Positions 1 to 11,460 of a stretch of DNA of 64,000 nt are shown here, one piece after another. The position numbers were made by a program, and so were the translations under genes. The DNA comes from Hericium rajendrae (taxonomy: Eukaryota; Basidiomycota; Agaricomycetes; Russulales; Hericiaceae): the NCBI GenBank assembly GCA_033439255.1, contig CM065883.1:310001-374000 (forward strand), in the 5' to 3' direction. Numbering within the stretch: the first letter of the stretch is position 1; each line of letters opens with the position of its first letter. Under the pieces are notes generated by a model, which worked only from the letters and a program-made list of their open reading frames with translations, was not told the origin of the DNA and made no database searches.

Positions 1-1367
1 AATGCTTAGCTAGTCTGCGGTCTCAACTTTCAACCGGACAGATCGGCCGTCATCCAGATAGCTTTGCCAAAGGCGATCTACGGATGGCTACACAGCCGGA
101 CATGAGCGGTGTCCGTGCCGTGCTGATGTCTGTCCCGACGGTTACAGGCCAAACGCGGCTCACACGATGGAAGTAATTCTATTCCATTGGTTGGAATGTC
201 CATAGTCTATGAAAGTCTACGGACATGCCTCCAATACAAGAAGATGTGCTCCCATCCTGCGGCAGCTTCGACAAACCTGCACGCCGACGCAGCAGCATCG
301 GCTCGGGACCATGCCAGCGCTACAAAAATGTCGAGAGTCGAGAGTCGAGAGTGAGTTGTGCTTGATCTGTGAGGACATAAACTGACCACCCACGGCTCCT
401 TATATATAGCGACCAGGCCACTGAGCTTTGACCGTGCATTGTTGCTTGGCCATTGTCAATGCGCGACCCAGGGTGATGTGGCACGCCGATGGCTCGGAGA
501 CCGAGATACGTCACCTCAATGGCTTTCGACACGAGCCAGGAGCTCTGAGTATATGATTCGTCGCTCGAGGTAATGCTAGGCTGTAGATTCTGAGGGATTC
601 AGTGCTGAATCGACAGCGAGTTGAGAAGGATGCGCCCTCTAAAGCTCCTTTCAGACCTCTCAGATATCGTCTTGAGGGAACGTCCCGCGTCGCGCCAACT
701 TCCCTCAAGAAGGAAGGTGTCGGATTCGGTGCCGCTCCAATTCAAAGATCCCAGTCGAGCGTTTTCCGTCCACCAGTCGATTCCAAGTCCGAGTTCCGTT
801 GGAAAAACTCTCTAATGCTACAGAAGATGTGGGACGCATGCTCCTCAAAGCGACTGACTAAAGATTAGATTGTTTATGAATGTCAAAGCAGCATAATAGT
901 ACAGCAGTGGATGACTTCCCGCAGGATCTGGATTGCATGCAGATACCTAGTGCGGACTTCGAACGAGAAGTGGAATTCAGCATTGGAGGAGTTGCAGCCC
1001 GCACGCAATTGCAATGTCTGAACCGAAGTACAGATGTATAGAGCGGAGAGAGGCGGAGTAAGGGTTGAGCACGGACACAGAGGCCATATGCGAGAGCGGA
1101 GAGCTGGCGGAGAGTAAACAATCTATACTGATACAGATATTATCCTGGACAGCACTTGACATCTGGAAACGTCGTTTTGTGACCCAAAGCCATCATTCGG
1201 CAAACCGAATATCTACTCTGCAAACCGTTCCAGATGGCTGCGGGAAGTCACCCAGTGATAGTCATATGTGTCGTGATCTACACTAAGAGCACTTTATCGC
1301 AGTCTAGTATAGCAGCTATAGATACAGTACTTGTACTGCTCCAAGTCTCCCCATATTCAACGAGAGT
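1..1367. other. Intergenic stretch, no gene recognised
   Basis: No reading frame here looks like a real exon. Visible are a short GAGAGTC tandem run at about 331-353 and a TATATATA word at about 402-409. The 3' end of the minus-strand esterase gene lies just to the right. A gene entering from the left edge cannot be excluded. Confidence 0.5.
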
Positions 1368-3199
1368 TTAGTGCACAATGACATCTCCGGGCTGTCCGAC
1401 TAGCCTCCTGTTCCCCTTCTTGCTCCACCAGCTCGGCTCGTCAACCTGTATCTCCATCTTACGCGTCGGCACGCTGGGCGCGTCGAGTGCCTCTTTGAGC
1501 CGGTCATCAACGAACGCAAGCACCAACTCGTTGATGACGCCGAGGATGCGATGCGCCGCGGGGTCGCGGATCAGGCGCGGGAGCATCACGGGAAGTCAGA
1601 GAACGAGACATGCTTCGCGCCGACTGTACGCGCGCGGTGCTCGCGTCAGCCCATCAGATAAGTAAAATGTAAGGGGGCACGCACTCATGGTGAGGATGTA
1701 ACTGCCGCGCCACGCCGGCACAACCTCCTCTAGCCGCGCGTAATGATCTTGCCAGAGCGTGAAGCCCTCTGCGTTGATCACGAGTAACTTCGTATGCGAC
1801 GCGGGCGTGTCGTCTGCAGAGATGGGCGCGGGGCCCGGGTATGCGAGCGGCTCCAGCCATGGGTCGAGTGCTATTGCGTGGGAGACGGGGATCTGAATGA
1901 TAGGCTCCGACTCTAAGGGAGGATTCGAGAGCACGGAGAACTGGAAAGCGAGTCAGTCGAGGGTAGGGAAAGGAAAGCAGAGGAGAACTCACAACGGTGG
2001 CGCCGCCGAAAGAGTGCCCGGCTAGCGCGACGCTGGATTCGCATCGCACCCATTGTTCTGTGTCGCTGGGCATCCAGGCAGACCAGTCGATGAGGACGCC
2101 GTCCATGGTTTGCAGGGCGCCACGTTCGCCATTGCACGTGAGCTTCCGGAAGGCCGTATAAGCGTGGCAGAGCTCGCGCTGCCGAAAATCGAGCTGCTCT
2201 TCACGCAACGCAAGGCGCGCGACAGGTACATCCTTGTCATCCCAGCTACAGTTCAAAAACGGTCAATAAAAGATCCCGATAGGATGGCTGGCGTGCAGGC
2301 TCAAACGTACATGACGTGCTCGGGATTGATATAGAACTTTGCGCGCCCTTTACCGTCTGCAGAGCCGATCCTGCATACGGGACTCGTGCCATCGCGATGC
2401 TCAAGCGCAAGTACAACCTTTCCCGACGACGCGAGGTTAGCGCATATTTGGCTGTCATAAATTACTCAGACTGGCGACGGGACGCAGGTGAAGACAAAAT
2501 ACCTATAGGTCGTGCGCCCGCCACCAAGACCATGAGAAAATATTACGAGAGGCCACGGCTCGGAAGGGGTGTCTGGTGCGCCATTCGGTATCGAGTGATC
2601 GGAGGTAGGCCGACGCAATGGTGGGGTATTGGTGTACGCGGGAATCTAGCGACTGATGAATTCCAAGAAGGACTTGGTATGTGAGGATCATACCTTGACA
2701 CGGGATCCAAAGAAAAACACGATGGGCCATAAAAGCCACTTCGATATGCCTGCACGCCAGTACGATTGTGTTGATAGATTCAGTAGTGAATGGTCGGAAC
2801 ACGAAGGAACCATACCTGTAAAGTGGGAATAGCCATGCACCGAGTCTCGGAGGGGTCTGTATTGTGCCGCAAGGAATCAGGATCCACATGATCATACAGA
2901 ATTTTCTCAAAGCGTGCATGCTTTGAGGCCATCCGCCATCGCAACTCCCGCTCAAACGTGAACAAAGTGAAAGGCGCGTACCGCATTAGCCATTCTAACT
3001 TCCCGCTCGACTTTTTCGCCGATCCGTCCGCAGGATAATAAGCCGTGAATGCAACCTCTTCCAGAACTAGCGCAGGCTCCAGCTCGAGGACGTCTTGCCG
3101 TATCCGAGACGTGCCGATCCTGCGCGCCGGACGCACCGGAAGCGTAAACGACGTCGCGCCGACGGTATATGGCCCTGGAGGTTCTGGAAGAGAGAACAT
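1368..3199 (-). CDS. PAF-acetylhydrolase-like esterase, apparent frame break near the 3' end
   Basis: Family: platelet-activating-factor acetylhydrolase (plasma/isoform II), alpha/beta hydrolases that cleave short or oxidised sn-2 acyl chains from phospholipids. The start at 3197-3199 gives MFSLPEPPGPYTVGATSF, the usual N-terminus of fungal members. Further exons give IPAYTNTP, then a PLVIFSHGLGGGRTTY block, the nucleophile elbow GHSFGG (about 2000-2025) and the INAEGFTLWQDHY block. The last part gives KHVSFSDFP with the likely catalytic His, followed by MLPRLIRDPAAHRILGVI and the stop at 1368. At least five introns are implied. The SDFP segment and the MLPRL segment are in different frames, separated by a GGG run (CCC on the coding strand) at 1590-1592, so one base appears to be missing. 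The family is clear; the exact substrate is not known. Confidence 0.8.
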
Positions 3200-3600
3200 C
3201 GCGCAGCCTAGTGTCTTGATTCTGTGAAAAACTTTGTTAAAGCTGGACTGGTAGAGAAAAGACCATGTGGAAAGACGTAGAAACATACGTTCGGGAGCCT
3301 TGAGGAGCGACTGACGCTCCCGGCTCGGTTGACCAATCTGGCTTACGTCCGAGGACAGAAATACGACTGGTGTCCGGGGACCGATTGCACGGCAGACCTC
3401 GGACACCTAAGTCTGCCTTGGACAGAGCCGTGGTGTACGCTTTGTACTCAGCTTCGACCACCACCTGCGTTGCAGTTTAAGACCTTGTACCTTTGCGTGG
3501 ACTTCAAATTCGAGTTCATTTCGCTCATCTGGACGCAACGTGTCGCCTGCCTTGACTTGGGAGGAACTACACCACCCGCTCGAGCTACCGAGGAGCAACC

Positions 3601-5016
3601 ATGAAGACAGAAGAGTCTACACCCACTCCTCAAACCCCCGCGCCACAGTATACGACGACCCAATGGCCTTCACAACGTGCGCATCGATCCGCATGTCCTT
3701 CGGGACGATATCTTATGCCTTTATTAACCTCCCACAGACATCCCCATAGACCCCGCATTGCAGCAACACTCACAGCACACGACGTAAATACTTACTCACT
3801 CTCACCCCTATAACCATAATATTCACCGCGTCCAGAACTTCGTACTACCAATCCTATCAGCACTATCCGCAGGCGTCGTACGGCCACTACCAGCCGTACC
3901 TTCCCCCACAGACGTCCCAAACCCAGACGCCCACGCCCACACCGACTGCACAACGCCCTGTCACACACCTCGCACCAGTGACAGCTGCGCCCCCACAGGC
4001 ACAGGTGCAGCAGCAGAGTCAGCTCGACACTGCAGATGTTGCGACGCTGAACGATGCACTCGGGAGTGCAGGCGTTGACCTACGAGTGCGTCTTTATATT
4101 CTCTTTCAATGTCAGATGCTGACCAAACCCCCAGGCAGAAGAGGAGACCCTCCAGCGCACGGCGGACCAGCATCAGACGTATCGCCCATACGAAGACCGC
4201 TCACGCAAACAGGCCGCCACCCCGGCCTTCGACACACGGCACGTAGGCGCCGCCATGCGCGCCATCGGCGCGAAGCACAAGGTGCCCAAGATCCCCGAGG
4301 ACTCGGTGTCGTACGTCGCGCTTGCGCTGCGCGCACGGCTGCAGGACCTACTCACCACGATGATCGCGGCCTCGCGGCACCGCACGGACGCACACTGGAA
4401 CCAGCCGCCGAGCGCGTACGAGGACGGCACGCCGATGTGGCAGGTCGTCGTGCGGCGCGACGTCGCGAAGCAGCTCGCCGCGCTCGAGAAGGCCGAGCGC
4501 GAGGAGGAGATGCGCGTGCGCCGCGAGCGCAAGGAGCTCGCCGCCGCGCAGGCGGCCGCCCTTGCCGCGCACGCGCCGGCGGGAGGCGTGAGCGAGGGCG
4601 ACGAGGAGGGCGGGCCGAAAAAGAAGAAGAAGAAGGCTGATGGGCCGGGCGTGACGGCGAAGAACATGAGCGAGGACGTACGCAAGAAGATGTCGAATGC
4701 GGTCGCGAGCCAGGCGGCGGGGCTGGGGACGGGGAAGTATGCGTGGATGAATGCGGCGAGCGTAAGCGTGATGGCGAAGCCGAAACGCGAGGCGGTGACG
4801 TCTCCAGCGACGACGACGGCGCCCGCGGCGGGGCCAAGTGGGGGCGGGGGGCCGAGCTCATGGGCGCGGCCATATGTTTCGACGCAGAAGTCGCAGAGGA
4901 GTCCATCGGAGGAAGGGGAGAACAAGCAGCTGGTGACGCTGCGGGATGCGATGTTTGTGGTCGAGAGGGAACGTGGACATGGAGGCGGTCGTGGTGCGGC
5001 GCGTGGATGGGTGTAA
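3601..5016 (+). CDS. TAF4: TFIID subunit TAF4
   Basis: TAF4 is a TFIID subunit in the nucleus; its conserved C-terminal region pairs with TAF12 through a histone fold. Best model has three exons, 3601-3647, 3836-4085 and 4135-5016, giving about 393 residues. The N-terminus is Pro/Gln/Tyr-rich (YYQSYQHYP, SQTQTPTPTPT). The TAF4 domain begins near DTADVATLNDALGSAGVDL and continues through EETLQRTADQHQTYRPYEDR and AIGAKHKVPKIPEDSVSYVA. An Arg/Glu-rich helix, a KKKKKK stretch and the C-terminal NKQLVTLRDAMFVVERERG block follow. The final helix is a family hallmark. It is divergent from the esterase with about 400 bp between starts. The main uncertainty is the first short exon; the splice CCACA|GTATAC to CCAG|AACTTCG restores frame. 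Confidence 0.9.
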
Positions 5017-5239
5017 CGAGTGTTTAACTCGCCTGCGTGCTTTTTATTTATTCTCATTGACTTTTTCTCTGTCTATCGCATTGTATCGCTGTAGCGCATC
5101 CTCCAATTCTCCCATTACCTCAATTGCATCAGTGATACTCGCTGAAAGTGGAACCTTGATCTGTCGCATAGGTGGTATCAAACCGCTGCAATCCCATTTC
5201 TGGATCGGTCTACAGATCTACTCTGTTATCTTAGACGAA

Positions 5240-5272
5240 TCTATCGTCTATCGTCTATCGTCTATCGTCTAT
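5240..5272 (+). repeat. TCTATCG 7-bp microsatellite
   Basis: About four and a half tandem copies of TCTATCG lie in the spacer between the convergent TAF4 and phosphatase genes. Nothing else is recognised in 5017-5335. Confidence 0.9.
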
Positions 5273-5335
5273 GAATGTTCTGACTTAGTTGACTAGCTGT
5301 CCCTATGAGACCCGCTCTTACAGATCAAATCAAAT

Positions 5336-6466
5336 CTACGCTGTCGTGATTGTCACGCTCACACCGCTGTCCGTGAGCTTCATGGAAACACTGCACAGAC
5401 GCTCATTAGTATCAGGCGAACCTAGAGAATGTGCTACACACTCAGCGAGGTTGTTGATGATATAGTCCGGCTGGGCTGCCTCAACAGCCTCCCGACTGTG
5501 CGACGTCAGCAGCGCGAGCGTCTTGCATCCTGCGGCATTGCCGCTGCGCACGCCCGCGGGAGCATCCTCGACAACCAAGCCTGACACCAGCATCACCTCG
5601 TCAATATCACTGCGCATCGATAGTGGGAGGAGAAACGCACAGTTTTCTGGCTTCACCCCGCACCGCTTCGCGCCGAGGAGGTACGGGTCCGGCCTAAGCA
5701 GCAGCGTCAGCATACCTGATCCACGCTGCCGAGTCAAGGCGGAAGGCGTACTGGGGCTTGCCCTGCTCGACGTCCTCAGCGTAGACGGCGACTTCCGGCA
5801 GGTCGATCCCGACGGATGCGAGCGCCGCAGTCGCGTAGAGGCGCGTTGCGGACGTGCAGATCGCCCAGGCCGGATTCGGGAGCTTCGCGCGCGGCGCGAG
5901 CTGATGCGCCGATTGTGTCAGTACGGCACATGGAAGAGGGTGCGATAAGCCTACCTCGGTCAGAATTTCCATAACGCCGGGAAGGGCGATGATGCCTTGT
6001 CTGCCGTTGTCGTGCGAGGTGGTGACGATCGCGGCTTCGAAGCGCTCTGCTTCTCTCTGCGAAACCGAAATCGGGCATTTGTCTGCCTCGCTGATCGATT
6101 TGAATTCGTGCAAGGGAAGAAACGAACCTCGAGCTCTTCTGGATCATCGACTTTACAATGCGTCTTTAAGTTCTCGACTGTCCGCACGCCATGGGCAGCT
6201 AGAGAAAACACCGTGACTTTTGGGAGAATGTCTAATTGAAAGATCGAACGTACAGCTGAGAATATCGTGGACATCGATCCACGGGTATTGTTCCGAGAAT
6301 AACTCCCATGCGCCAACTACACCTGCCGTGGAATCAATGAGTGTCCCATCCATATCGAACAGGCTGCGTCATCACGAAGCCCAAAATACTATGAGCAGCG
6401 ATTCTCGGTACTCGGAGATGTATCACCGACTTACATCGCGTCAAAATTAAGCGTCGTGGTCGGCAT
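5336..6466 (-). CDS. HAD-family sugar/glycerol phosphatase (DOG/GPP type)
   Basis: Related to yeast 2-deoxyglucose-6-phosphatase (Dog1/2) and glycerol-3-phosphatase (Gpp1/2), cytosolic HAD enzymes. Exon 1 (6435-6466) reads MPTTTLNFDA and joins exon 2 (from 6363) to give ILFDMDGTLIDST, HAD motif I with the nucleophile and acid/base aspartates. Downstream exons give NLKTHCKVDDPEELE, ERFEAAIV, ALPGVMEILTE, AWAICTSATRLYA (motif II Thr/Ser), EDVEQGKPQPDPYLLGAKR (motif III Lys) and GLVVEDAPAGVRSGNAAG (motif IV acidic pair). It ends SVTITTA. Frame is continuous through all splices I could reconstruct. Dog-type and Gpp-type activities cannot be told apart from sequence alone. Confidence 0.88.
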
Positions 6467-7691
6467 ATCTCCGAGTCTGTGTAGTCAGGGTATACGAAGT
6501 AGTTGATCGAAGAGAAAGAGGTAAGGGTATGATGTTTTCGTGTCGAGGAGTGTGGGGTATAAGTAATGCTCCGAAAATTTCCCGGAGTGACTCGCTGAAA
6601 GACAAAAGCCGGGCGGCGGGCGCATCTGATGATCGAGATTGGCGACATGAACCGATGCCGCGGCTGTTGTCGGCTTTCGTCTCTTGCTCTTTCTCCACGA
6701 TTCGGTGGGCTCGTCGCCAGGCTTCTTGAAGTTCAGTCGATTCATTTGCCACGGCTGATTTCAGCTTTCTTGGTGCGTATACAGTCTCCAGAGAGGTGGG
6801 CCCGTGGTCCCCATAAGAGCTACTCATACAAGGAATCTACGTCAAAACAGCGCACGTTGGCCATCTGTCGATTGTTTGTTCGTAGGGAACTTGGAGGTCC
6901 ATTTCGATGGCCGACACAACATCAAGACAAAACTTCAGGTCAAGATGCCTGTGAAACTTCAGATCTCAGATTGTGGGCTCACGATTATGCGACAATGCGC
7001 GTGTCTTCTTTCTACTGATCTTACGCAATTGCAGCATCGATCCTACATGGAGACGGCATTCAGACAGTGTTGCCATACCTCAGGCCTCATGACTTGCTCG
7101 TCCTGAAACGTCGTTATTCGCGAGATGCAAATTGTTGCATTGCAGACTCTGCGAAGTGTAGTGATGTTGGGAATTCAAAGAGTCAGCTTACCTTGATCGT
7201 CGGTGGGAGATGTAAGGTGCGCCATCACCTTCTCCTGTTGTGAATTTGCTTTTAAAGTTGTTATCACATACTGTGCCAGTGTAACCAAGGTACTTATAGC
7301 TTTGTGCCCTTGAAACCATAGGCGGTGGAGGGCTTCGCTTCGGTGTTACCTGTGATTTTGCTTGACCCCATCGTCCTCGTGGCGGATTGATGCAAAGGAC
7401 GTTCGCCTTCATCAATGTCTGTGAAGATTATCGCAAATCACCTTGCTTTGGTATGAAGAACTACGCAGTGGAAAAACTTCAGACTCCATTCCTATCTACT
7501 CCCACAAGCTCTTCTCTGTATGCAATTGACCAGCGCAGAGCTTCTTTTGTCAAGCCGTCTCAATTGCCGGACCGACCGGTCAACGATGCTCACTCTGCTT
7601 CCGGCATAGCCTCCGACAACCCCGCGCGGGCCTGCAAGCCGCTCCAATTCCGTAACTTGATGCGTAGCTGATGGCGATGCTTCCAGTCTTG
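6467..7691. other. Gene-poor spacer
   Basis: Several open frames of 60-130 codons occur here, including a minus-strand frame over the phosphatase start (6447-6827), but none shows a recognisable domain or a convincing exon chain. A short unidentified gene cannot be excluded. Confidence 0.4.
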
Positions 7692-8040
7692 TGATTCACC
7701 AGACAGCGGCTACTGATCACGAGGTTGTAGTTCTAAATATTCCGACGAATGTTCTCCCAAGATAGCGTTCGATATGTGCAAGCTGCTTCCTCAACCGCAT
7801 TCGCAGACGTTCTCATGATGCGGCTTTGACCGTCCAGAAAGATCGGCGCCGGATACTCCCACACGGATGTAACGTGGCTTGGGAAAACCCGCCGATTTGC
7901 ATACTTTTCATACTTTTCCTCCTTCCGTCGCTGTCAAGGTCATATGACAGTTAACTCATATCAATGATATTCTATGACAATCTCGTATAAGAAGCACGGC
8001 GATTGTGGTAGTAAGCCATCACTTTCGCCCTCCTCCCGAG

Positions 8041-9302
8041 ATGTCTTCATTATCTTCGCAGACGTCCTCGAAGGGAGGCGGATTCAGACTTTCGCTCTCC
8101 CAGCACCTTTCTCTGCTTTCCCTTTTCCTATCTCTGCGTTAGTCCTTTGCGTCTTCATGAGCACGAGCGCTTCTAACGAAGATCTCCATCAGCCTTCTCC
8201 ATCAGCCGCGGCGTCTTCGCACCAGAGAACAGGCAACGCACCTGGCGGCGCGCTATCCACGACTCCGTCCTCCGAACTCTTACCAGCCGCAAATGGGACG
8301 ACGTTCGCGTTATTGCACACGGTCTGTACGTGCCCACGTGGAAGGCTTATCAAAATTTGGCGCAGAAGCATGGATTAGAGATACTCAGTGACGAGCTCGA
8401 AGAGGGCGCTGCGCTGCACTGGATCGGCCCTCGACGATATGATCGTGTTATCTTGTTTTTCCATGGTACAAGGTCATTTTTCTTCGAAGAGAGCGCTGAG
8501 TAAACAAGCATTTATTTCAGGGGGAGGCTTCAGCCTTCCTCCATCTCCCGGTCACCTGGAGTTGCTGCATGCTATGAAAAAGGACTCCAAGGCTTACGGA
8601 GGCACAGGCGTGGTTTTGCTGGAATATTGTACGTTCGAGTGCATATGTGTTGCCGTATCACAGCGCTCACATTTATTTGCAGCTCTGACCCCGGACCACC
8701 CATTTCCGACGCAACTCCGGCAAGCCAATGCAGCACTTACCCATCTCCTTAGTAAAGGCACGAAGCCGTCCGATATCATCCTCTCAGGCGACTCCGCGGG
8801 TGGCACGCTCGTCCTGCAGCTCTTCGCACACATCCTCAAGCCACTTCCATCCATACCACCTCCACCAGCTTTGTCCGCGCCGTTGCGCGGTGGCGCGGCG
8901 CTGATTTCTCCATGGGCCACGTACGGCGTCGACTCGCCATCCTTCAGCCGGAACGACCGGCTCGACGGGCTCTCGAAAAATTTCTATCAACTCCTCGGGG
9001 ACGTCGTCCTGCGCGGCGTGCCGAAAGACCAGCTCGCGTGGGCGCAGCCACTCTCGGCGGACTTCGCGGGGCTCGATAAAGTTGTGGCACACATCCTGAA
9101 TACTGCAGGAGAGTCGGAGGGCCTGCTGGATCCCGTGAACGACATTGCGATCAAGTTGGAGGATGGGGGTGTCGATGTGAAGACCATGATTGAGGCGGGC
9201 GGGATGCATGAAGATATGATCAATAATTTTTCGGCTGGGGAGGGCAACCGGAGCGAGAGTTACCGTTGGTTGACGAAGTGGCTTGCAGAAGTGTATCTGT
9301 GA
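8041..9302 (+). CDS. Alpha/beta hydrolase fold-3 (HSL-like esterase), copy 1
   Basis: Alpha/beta hydrolase of the hormone-sensitive-lipase-like group that includes fungal steryl-acetyl-hydrolase relatives; likely a short-acyl esterase. Exons are 8041-8137, 8226-8465, 8521-8628 and 8683-9302, about 354 residues. Key sites: oxyanion-hole HGGGF formed across the second intron (VILFFHG|GGF), the SLTPDHPFPTQLRQA block, nucleophile elbow GDSAGG, and C-terminal GGMHED with the probable catalytic His. A Leu-rich N-terminal segment (LSLSQHLSLLSLFLSL) could be a membrane or signal segment. An upstream ATG at 7974 opens a different frame in this copy. The gene forms a tandem pair with the next one. Confidence 0.85.
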
Positions 9303-9574
9303 TTCATCAGACAGCGGCTACTGATCACGAGGCTGTAGTTCTACATATTCCGACGAATGTTCTCCCAAGATAGCGTTCGATATGTGCAAGCTGCTTCCTC
9401 AACCGCCTTCGCAGACGTTCTCAAGATGCGGCTCTGACCGTCCAGAAAGATCGACGCCGAGAACTCTCACACGGATGTAACGTGGCTTGGGAAAACCAGC
9501 CGATTTGCTGATACTCCTCCCCCTTCCTGCGCTGTCAAGGTCATATGACAGTTAACTCATATCAGTGATATTCT

Positions 9575-10909
9575 ATGACAATCTCGTATAAGAAGCACGG
9601 CGTCGATTGTGATAGTAAGCCGTCATTTTCGCCCTCCTCCCGAGATGTCTTCATTATCTTCGCAGACTTCCTCGAAGGAGGCGGATTCAGACTTTCGCTC
9701 TCCCAGCACCTTTCTCTGCTTTCCCTTTTCCTATCTCTGCGTTAGTCCTTTGCTTCTTCATGAGCACGAGCGCTTCTAACGAAGATTTGCATCAGCCTTC
9801 TCCATCGGCCGCGGCGTCTTCGCACCAGAGAACAGGCAACGCACCTGGCGGCGCGCTATTCACGACTCCGTCCTCCGAACTCTTTCCAGCCGTAAGTGGG
9901 ACGACGTTCGTGTCATTGCCCACGGTCTGTACGTGCCCACGCGGAAGGTGTACCACAATTTTGCGCAGAAGCATGGGTTAGAGATCCTCAGTGACGAGCT
10001 CGAAGAGGGCGCTGCACTGCACTGGATAGGTCCCAGACGATATGATCGTGTCATTTTGTTTTTCCATGGTACGAGGTCGCCTTATCATCGAAGAGACCGC
10101 TGAGCAAATAAGGCGGTTTATCTCAGGGGGAGCCTTCAGCCTTCCTCCATCTCCTGGTCACCTGGAGTTGCTGCATGCTATGAAAAAAGATTCCAAGGCC
10201 TACGGAGGCACAGGCGTGGTTTTGTTGGAATATTGTACGTTCGAATACATCTACAAGGACTGTCATCATACAACGTTCACATTCATCTGCAGCTCTGACC
10301 CCAGATCACCCATTTCCGACCCAGCTCCGACAAGCCAACGCAGCGCTTATCCACCTCCTTAGTAAAGGCGTGAAGCCGTCCGATATCATCCTCTCAGGTG
10401 ACTCTGCGGGCGGCACGCTCGTCCTGCAGCTCTTCACACACATCCTCAAGCCACTTCCATCCATACCACCTCCACCAGCTTTGTCCGCGCCGTTGCGTGG
10501 CGCGGCACTGATCTCGCCGTGGGTCACGTACGATGTCGACTCGCCTCCCTTCAGCCGGAACGACAGGCTCGACGGGCTCTCGAAGGATTTCTATCAATTC
10601 CTCGGAGACATTGTACTGCGCGGCATGCCGAAGGACCAGCTCTCATGGGCCCAGCCACTCTCGGCGGACTTCACGGGGCTCGATAGAGGTGTGATGCACG
10701 TCCTGAATATTGCAGGGGAGTCGGAGGGCCTGCTGAATTCCGTAAACGACATTGCGATCAAGTTGGAGCGTGGGGGTGTCGACGTGAAGACCATGATTGA
10801 GGCGGGCGGGATGCATGAAGATATGGTCTTTAATTTTTCGGCTGGGGAGGGCAACCGGAGCGAGAGTTACCATTGGTTGACGCAGTGGCTTGCAGAAGTG
10901 TACCGGTAG
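9575..10909 (+). CDS. Alpha/beta hydrolase fold-3 (HSL-like esterase), copy 2
   Basis: Close paralogue of copy 1, with the same exon pattern (exon 1 to 9740, then 9829-10068, 10127-10234 and 10293-10909). The nucleophile elbow GDSAGG and GGMHED are kept; the oxyanion motif is HGGAF instead of HGGGF. A run of three G in copy 1 is two G here, just after the ATG equivalent to copy 1's start (9644). That ATG is therefore out of frame with the rest. The upstream ATG at 9575 (MTISYKKHG...) is in frame in this copy, which is why I chose it. Either copy 2 has shifted its start or the lost G is a mutation or sequencing error. Downstream frame is intact to the stop. Confidence 0.75.
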
Positions 10910-11460
10910 TCGTCCTACTTAGCAGCGGCCTAAATCGAGCAATACCGTTGGATAAACAACGTGAAAATCGGTGCGCGTGGCAAAGTCGGAAAGGTTGAAG
11001 ACGGATGCTTCGTGTGTCGCCCTCGCCGATGCATTGCAGCGTATAGTTCAAATCTGTTCCGCCGTCTTCCAACAAGAAGTGGACAGAAATTTGATGGGCC
11101 ATCATACAATTGTCACCGGCATGTTTTCAAATATCTACATACCACTCACTATATACCCAAGGGGTACGAGGGAGAATGATGGATTAACATGTCTGCCAAA
11201 GACCAATGTGTACGGTGCTCATGTCACAGCAAATGCACGCGACAAGGAAAGCAAGGTGAGACGAGCGAGTCTCCGGAAGTTTCCTGGATGCTGTGTTTGA
11301 GCTCAGTTCTTCGAATTCTCGTGCATCCCAAACTGATTGTAGAATGTAAACCAAGGACTGTTAACATGAGTCCCGATCCAACGGGCCATAAAAGATTACC
11401 GGACGATCAAGCCACGCCTGTCATCCACCGTATGATACATACCTTCGTCAGCATCAGCGC
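10910..11460. other. Spacer between convergent genes
   Basis: I see nothing convincing. The open frames here have no recognisable content, and the tandem hydrolases and the ALDH converge across this interval. Confidence 0.5.

Larger units (their letters stand above)
7692..10909 (+). repeat. 1.6-kb tandem duplication (two units)
   Basis: Unit 1 (7692-9299) and unit 2 (9300-10909) are direct repeats. Each contains about 280-350 bp of leader followed by one complete alpha/beta hydrolase gene. Identity is high in the leader, coding exons and introns; for example, the TGATTCA-CAGACAGCGGCTACTGATCACGAGG segments match with scattered substitutions. Unit 2 ends at or just after the stop codon at 10909. 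Because the leader is part of the unit, both copies have the same promoter sequence. Confidence 0.92.

Noticed and set aside
4173-5057. 294-codon minus-strand frame over TAF4
   Set aside because: Shadow of the TAF4 last exon; poly-Phe and Ala/Arg runs are the complement of the Lys-rich stretch.
6447-6827. 127-codon minus-strand frame upstream of the phosphatase
   Set aside because: Overlaps the phosphatase first exon in another frame and has no recognisable content.
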